9,262 bases of DNA from DASSHC01 sp035693105. Lineage in GTDB: Bacteria; Chloroflexota; Chloroflexia; Thermomicrobiales; Thermomicrobiaceae. The notes beneath the pieces were generated by a model. The model did no database searches and was not told the origin of the DNA. It saw only the letters and a program-made list of their open reading frames with translations. Every line of letters begins with the position of its first letter. The first letter of the stretch is position 1. The position numbers were made by a program, and so were the translations under genes. The stretch is taken from assembly GCA_035693105.1 (NCBI GenBank), contig DASSHC010000138.1:1-9262 (forward strand), given 5' to 3'. This document shows, piece by piece, positions 6,060 through 9,262 of the stretch.

Positions 6060-6077
6060 TTTGAGCCAGATTTGAGC
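6060..6077 (-). promoter_or_regulatory. Candidate OmpR/PhoB-type response regulator box
   Basis: On the minus strand the sequence GCTCAAATCTGGCTCAAA is two identical 7-mers (GCTCAAA) separated by four bases, an 11-bp period. OmpR/PhoB-family regulators bind head-to-tail 7-bp half-sites with this spacing. The box ends 74 bases upstream of the His-rich gene's ATG, a plausible promoter-proximal position. A single half-site GCTCAAA also occurs at 81-87 before the oxidoreductase, without a partner. Assignment to the local regulator is inference. Confidence 0.5.
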
Positions 6078-6117
6078 GGGGCAGGATGAGCCTGGATACG
6101 TCGAGTGGCTGAGCCGG

Positions 6118-6858
6118 TCAGTCTCCCGCAGCGTGTGTCGCGCCGGCGGCGATCAGGCGGCGGACGACGCGCATGTCGGGGCCGAGCCGCGCCAGGTGGG
6201 TGACCAGGTCATCTGCCGCGGCCCGCAGCGCCTCGTCGCTCATCGGTTCGAGCGCGTCGAGGATGAAGAGCGCCGTGGTGGTCTCGTCGCCGAGCTGGGT
6301 TCGGCGCCCCTGGCGCCAGTTCCAGCGCCGGCAGGTCACGCCGGCGTCGTCGCGCCACACCACCTCGCCGGGGTCGGGATGCTCGATCACCACGTCACCG
6401 TGCTCCAGCGTGTCGAAGGGCTCCTGACCGGTGGCACGGACCAGCCGCGGCGCGCCGGCGTAGCGGGCCAGGTCTTCACCACCCAGCGGAAGCTGGTGCA
6501 GCACCGAGATCGCGTTGTAGAGGTCGGTGAGCCGGTTCACGCGCGGTAGTCCGGACGCCGCGCGACGCAGCAGCGCCTCCAGGCTGTTGCGGGTGCGTTG
6601 CGGTTTGGCCCCGAAGGCGCGGTACGCCTCGCGCCAGGCCGCCACGTGCGGGAGCTGTTCCGCCAGCCGGTCGCGCAGCAGCTCGCTGGCCGCGGCCTCC
6701 GCCGTCTGGAGCAGCGCGTCGCTCGTCTCGTCACTCGCGCCGGGAACGAGCCCGTCGGCGGCCAGCAGCATGGCGCGATAGTCCGGCCGCAGCGCGAACA
6801 CCGCGGCCTCGACCGAGCCGCCGGCGAGGAACTCCTGGAGCCTGATGAGGTCAGGCAT
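6118..6858 (-). CDS. Stand-alone B3/B4 (PheT-like tRNA editing) domain protein
   Basis: A 246-residue cytoplasmic protein of the B3/B4 family, the domain that in the phenylalanyl-tRNA synthetase beta chain hydrolyses misacylated Tyr-tRNA(Phe). The recognisable stretch runs from WREAYRAFGAKPQRTRNSLE (75-94) through ALLRRAASGLPRVNRLTDLY (95-114) to LPLGGEDLARYAG, then EPFDTLEHGD, PGEVVWRDDAGVTCRRWNWR (163-182) and a final T...FILDAL segment. No synthetase catalytic or anticodon domains are attached, so this is one of the free-standing homologues whose substrate is mostly unestablished; it may act on tRNA, an amino acid derivative or something else. GGAGG six bases before the ATG supports the start. 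The start overlaps the end of the XRE/cupin gene by eight bases, so the two are translated together. Its 3' side has no obvious terminator before the His-rich gene. Confidence 0.85.
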   Translation of the reverse strand: MPDLIRLQEFLAGGSVEAAVFALRPDYRAMLLAADGLVPGASDETSDALLQTAEAAASELLRDRLAEQLPHVAAWREAYRAFGAKPQRTRNSLEALLRRAASGLPRVNRLTDLYNAISVLHQLPLGGEDLARYAGAPRLVRATGQEPFDTLEHGDVVIEHPDPGEVVWRDDAGVTCRRWNWRQGRRTQLGDETTTALFILDALEPMSDEALRAAADDLVTHLARLGPDMRVVRRLIAAGATHAAGD

Positions 6859-7474
6859 TGGCAACCTCCGCTCGGGAGCCGGACCCCACGCCCGGCTCGA
6901 AGACAGCCAGCGAGAACCTCGCCGGCTCCGTGGCCGGATTGGCGTAGGCGTGCGGCACGTCGCCCGGGAACGCGGCCGCGTCGCCGGTACTGAGCGTGAC
7001 CGGCTCGCCCCCGACATGGACCACGAGCGTGCCCTGTTGGACCTGCACCAGCTCCCTGGTGCCCGGCGTGTGGGCCTCGCTCCGATGCTGGTCGCCAGGG
7101 GCCAGGGTCCAGTCCCACAGCTCGACCACATCCGGCGGTTCGGTGCCGGCCACCAACACCCCGCGACCCCCGGACTCACTGGTCCAGAGAGCGGCGCCGT
7201 CGCCATGACGGGTGACCTTCACTGGCCTGGGTCGCGGTGGCTCGACCAGGGCCGGCAGCCCGACGCCGAGCGCGTCGCTGATCCGCAGCAGGATCCCCAC
7301 GCTGGGGTTGGCCGCGCCCTGCTCGACGTTGATCACCATGCGGCGACTCACCCCGGCCGCCTGCGCCAGCTGGTCGAGCGTCCAGCCCCGTGCCTGCCGC
7401 TCGTGTTTGACCCGGGCGCCGATCGCCGACGCCAGGGCCGCGGTGCGCTGACCGGCGAGTGTAGTATCGTGCAT
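6851..7474 (-). CDS. XRE-family regulator with C-terminal cupin domain
   Basis: A 207-residue predicted transcription regulator. The N-terminal helix-turn-helix spans about 16-76 (GARVKHERQARGWTLDQLAQ, then AGVSRRMVINVEQGAANPSV and LLRISDAL). The cupin barrel spans about 118-193, with the first motif around H135...E141...G148 (EAHTPGTRELVQVQQG) and the second as GDAAAFPGDVPH (164-175). In this family the cupin binds a small ligand or metal and alters DNA binding. The ATG at 7474 is chosen because GGAGG sits five bases before it; a GTG at 7486 lies upstream in frame but would start over that site. The cotranscribed, overlapping B3/B4 gene is its likely functional partner. A perfect 14-bp palindrome at 7580-7593, about 105 bases upstream, is a candidate operator for it. 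The ligand is unknown. Confidence 0.88.
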   Translation of the reverse strand: MHDTTLAGQRTAALASAIGARVKHERQARGWTLDQLAQAAGVSRRMVINVEQGAANPSVGILLRISDALGVGLPALVEPPRPRPVKVTRHGDGAALWTSESGGRGVLVAGTEPPDVVELWDWTLAPGDQHRSEAHTPGTRELVQVQQGTLVVHVGGEPVTLSTGDAAAFPGDVPHAYANPATEPARFSLAVFEPGVGSGSRAEVANA

Positions 7475-7579
7475 TGCCACCTCCACCGATCGATCGCGCG
7501 CTCAGCTCGGCACGTGCTGTTCTAACTGAAATCAGATGCGAGCTGCCAATGCCAGGACCGCAGCACGCTAAACTAATAG

Positions 7580-7593
7580 TGCAGTATACTGCA
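7580..7593. promoter_or_regulatory. Perfect 14-bp palindrome, candidate XRE operator
   Basis: TGCAGTATACTGCA is its own reverse complement. It lies in the 274-bp divergent region between the XRE/cupin gene (ATG 7474) and the glycosidase gene (GTG 7749), in a locally AT-richer stretch, and contains TATACT on both strands, a -10-like hexamer. XRE dimers commonly bind short palindromes in their own promoter. I found no good -35 partner at 16-18 bases on either strand, so the site is offered as an operator and not as a defined promoter. The rest of 7475-7748 shows no gene. Confidence 0.5.
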
Positions 7594-7748
7594 TCTAGAG
7601 AACAAGCGTGCCTCCTGCCGGCCGCGAACGCATGCGACCGGGCAGCAAGCAGAGGCGGGGCAACCGTCGCCGGCCTCCATGCGTTAGGTAGCTGGCACCG
7701 ACCGTCAAGGCCGTGGCTGGCCTGCTGCCTGGAGGGGAAGGGAATCTG

Positions 7749-9262
7749 GTGACCTGCCGGCGAGCGCGGGGACGCGCTCTGTTTGTTTCTGTCCTGCTGT
7801 CGATCGCCACACTGCTGCTCCCACTGCTCCCGTCGCTCACCCCACGCCCCGCCGCCGCCCGCGGCAGCGCGCCCAACGACTTCTACGGCATCGTCGGGCG
7901 CGACCCCTGGTACGAGTACAACTCCGATCCGGTCGACTACCCGAACGACGTCAACCAGGCGTTTCTGGAGAACATGGCCGACGGCATGGCGACCATGGGC
8001 GCCGGCTGGGTGCGCATCGAGATCCACGCCGAATACGACGTGCCCAACGGCCCCGGTCCGATCGACTTCAGCAAGATGGACTGGTACATCCAGCAACTCG
8101 CGCCTAAGTACGGGCTCAAGGTGCTGCTGGTCCTGGGCGCCGGCACCATTGGTGACCTGGATAAGACCTACCAGTTCCAGCACATCAACGATCAGCCCGG
8201 CGCCGACGGCCTCAATCTCTGGGGGCGCACCTACCTGCAGTACGTCAAGCAGGTCGTCGATCACTACGGCGACGGCGTGGCCGCCTACGAGATCCTCAAC
8301 GAGGAGAACGCCAATATGCAGCTGAGCACGGAGACAGCCGGGTCCGTGAAGGAGGTCAACCCGGCGATCTACGGCCAGCTCATGAGCCGCATCTACAGCG
8401 ACAACAAGGCGGCGCACCCCAACGTGCAGTTCATCGTCGGCGGACTGCTCTACGACGACATCATCCCCGACGGCCACGAGAAGTGGCTGACCCGCCTCTA
8501 CCAGGCCCCGGCGGTCGTCGCCTTCCACCAGGCCAACGGCACATACCCCTGGGACGGCGTCGGCTTCCACCCCTACTTCCTCACGGCGTCCCAGATACCG
8601 GCCGAGGTCACCAAGCTGCACAACACGCAGTTGGCTCATCAAGACACGAGCGGCATGTGGATCACCGAGATCGGCAAGGCGGCCCAGCCGGCCGATTGGA
8701 CCAGCTACGGCATCATGGACCCGACGCCCGACGAGCAGGCGCAGGACGACTTCTTGCAGGCCGTCTACACCGAGCTGCGCGACCAGACGCCCTTCGTCGA
8801 GCGTGTCTTCTGGTTCAAGTACGAGGACTTCGGCAACAACGGCGAGTACGCCAACTGGGGGTTGGTGCGCCTGCGTGACTCCGCTTTCCACTACGGCCCC
8901 GAGGCCGCGCCCTGGCCGCGCAAAGACGCCTATCGCGTCTACCAGTCGCTGGCCAAGCCCGGCGCCTCGCCGGCCGCGCGGATCGCCTCGTCGCCCGATC
9001 TCGGCCCGCGCGTGCGCTACTTCCCCGAGACTGGCCACACCCTGCGCGACCCCTTCCTCGGCTACTGGGAGGAGCACGGCGGGCTGGCGCAGTTCGGCTA
9101 CCCGATCACCGAGGTCTTCGACGTCCAGGGCCGGCCGGTGCAGTACTTCGAGCGCGCTCGCTTCGAGTACCACCCCGAGTTCAGCGGCACGCCCTACGTG
9201 GTCGAGCTGGGCCTGCTCGGCCGCTACGTGACGCGCGGGCGCCAGTTCCCCGCCGAGCCGCC
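7749..9262 (+). CDS. Secreted clan GH-A-like glycoside hydrolase, 3' end missing
   Basis: An open frame of 504 codons that runs off the right edge without a stop. The GTG at 7749 follows AAGGGA and gives a signal peptide: basic start (CRRARGR), hydrophobic core LFVSVLLSIATLLLPLLP, and likely cleavage after PAAA at residue 37. The mature part looks like a (beta/alpha)8 glycosidase of clan GH-A (GH5/GH39-like). AYEILNEEN carries the Asn-Glu pair with E185 as likely acid/base, and MWITEIG carries E307 as likely nucleophile, 122 residues later. DGVGFHPYF between them also fits such folds. From about residue 410 a separate module begins with VRYFPETGHTLRDPFLGYWE and continues with GGLAQFGYPI, VQYFERARFEYHPE and VELGLLGRYV. 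I know this pattern as a C-terminal module of secreted Chloroflexota proteins; its role may be wall or surface attachment, which is uncertain. The substrate cannot be named. It is transcribed divergently from the XRE/cupin gene. Confidence 0.82.
   Translation, partial: MTCRRARGRALFVSVLLSIATLLLPLLPSLTPRPAAARGSAPNDFYGIVGRDPWYEYNSDPVDYPNDVNQAFLENMADGMATMGAGWVRIEIHAEYDVPNGPGPIDFSKMDWYIQQLAPKYGLKVLLVLGAGTIGDLDKTYQFQHINDQPGADGLNLWGRTYLQYVKQVVDHYGDGVAAYEILNEENANMQLSTETAGSVKEVNPAIYGQLMSRIYSDNKAAHPNVQFIVGGLLYDDIIPDGHEKWLTRLYQAPAVVAFHQANGTYPWDGVGFHPYFLTASQIPAEVTKLHNTQLAHQDTSGMWITEIGKAAQPADWTSYGIMDPTPDEQAQDDFLQAVYTELRDQTPFVERVFWFKYEDFGNNGEYANWGLVRLRDSAFHYGPEAAPWPRKDAYRVYQSLAKPGASPAARIASSPDLGPRVRYFPETGHTLRDPFLGYWEEHGGLAQFGYPITEVFDVQGRPVQYFERARFEYHPEFSGTPYVVELGLLGRYVTRGRQFPAEP

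Noticed and set aside
7569..7590. Promoter -10 elements TAAACT or TATACT in the divergent region
   Set aside because: No credible -35 hexamer lies 16-18 bases away on either strand; the TATACT is better explained as part of the palindrome.
7176..9173. 665-residue open frame on the minus strand
   Set aside because: It is the antisense of the glycosidase gene. Its composition is low-complexity Val/Gly/Arg/Leu with no domain, and its last part runs out of frame across the XRE/cupin gene. The plus frame gives a coherent secreted enzyme.

Overview
The window is strongly GC-rich, with G or C at most third codon positions, and it uses several GTG starts. It most likely comes from a member of the Chloroflexota. 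The best clue is the end of the last gene: a module of the type GGLAQFGYPI...VQYFERARFEYHPE...LGLLG, which from memory I associate with secreted proteins of that phylum. Several kinds of dispersed intergenic repeat are also present and fit a genome of this type. The assignment is by recognition only and no search was run.

Layout. (1) 171-2135 (+): a GltD-like flavoprotein with an N-terminal Fe-S domain and a C-terminal two-cluster ferredoxin module. (2) 2115-4807 (-): a three-gene block reading ferric-reductase-like haem membrane protein, OmpR/PhoB response regulator, sensor histidine kinase. It converges on gene 1, and the two stop regions overlap inside a hairpin-rich dispersed repeat. (3) 4808-5387: 580 bases without a gene, filled with at least three kinds of dispersed repeat, including two copies of one unit facing each other. 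(4) 5388-5985 (-): two small, overlapping, unrecognised genes, each encoding one membrane segment. The upstream one ends in a tail very rich in His and Asp. (5) 6118-7474 (-): a translationally coupled pair, an XRE/cupin regulator followed by a stand-alone B3/B4 (phenylalanyl-tRNA synthetase beta-like) protein. (6) 7749-end (+): a secreted clan GH-A-like glycoside hydrolase, cut by the right edge of the window. A perfect 14-bp palindrome lies in the divergent region between 5 and 6.

How the genes may work together. The minus-strand genes from 5985 down to 2115 look like a membrane redox or metal-response locus. A His/Asp-rich anchored protein and a second small membrane protein are followed, after the repeat island, by a haem membrane protein and a two-component system whose sensor has an acidic, His-containing extracytoplasmic stretch. 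Upstream of the His-rich gene is a perfect 7-bp direct repeat with 11-bp period, the geometry bound by OmpR/PhoB-family regulators. This suggests, but does not prove, that the local regulator controls that promoter. The XRE/cupin-B3/B4 pair is a separate unit. No RNA genes, CRISPR arrays, transposase genes or replication origins were seen.
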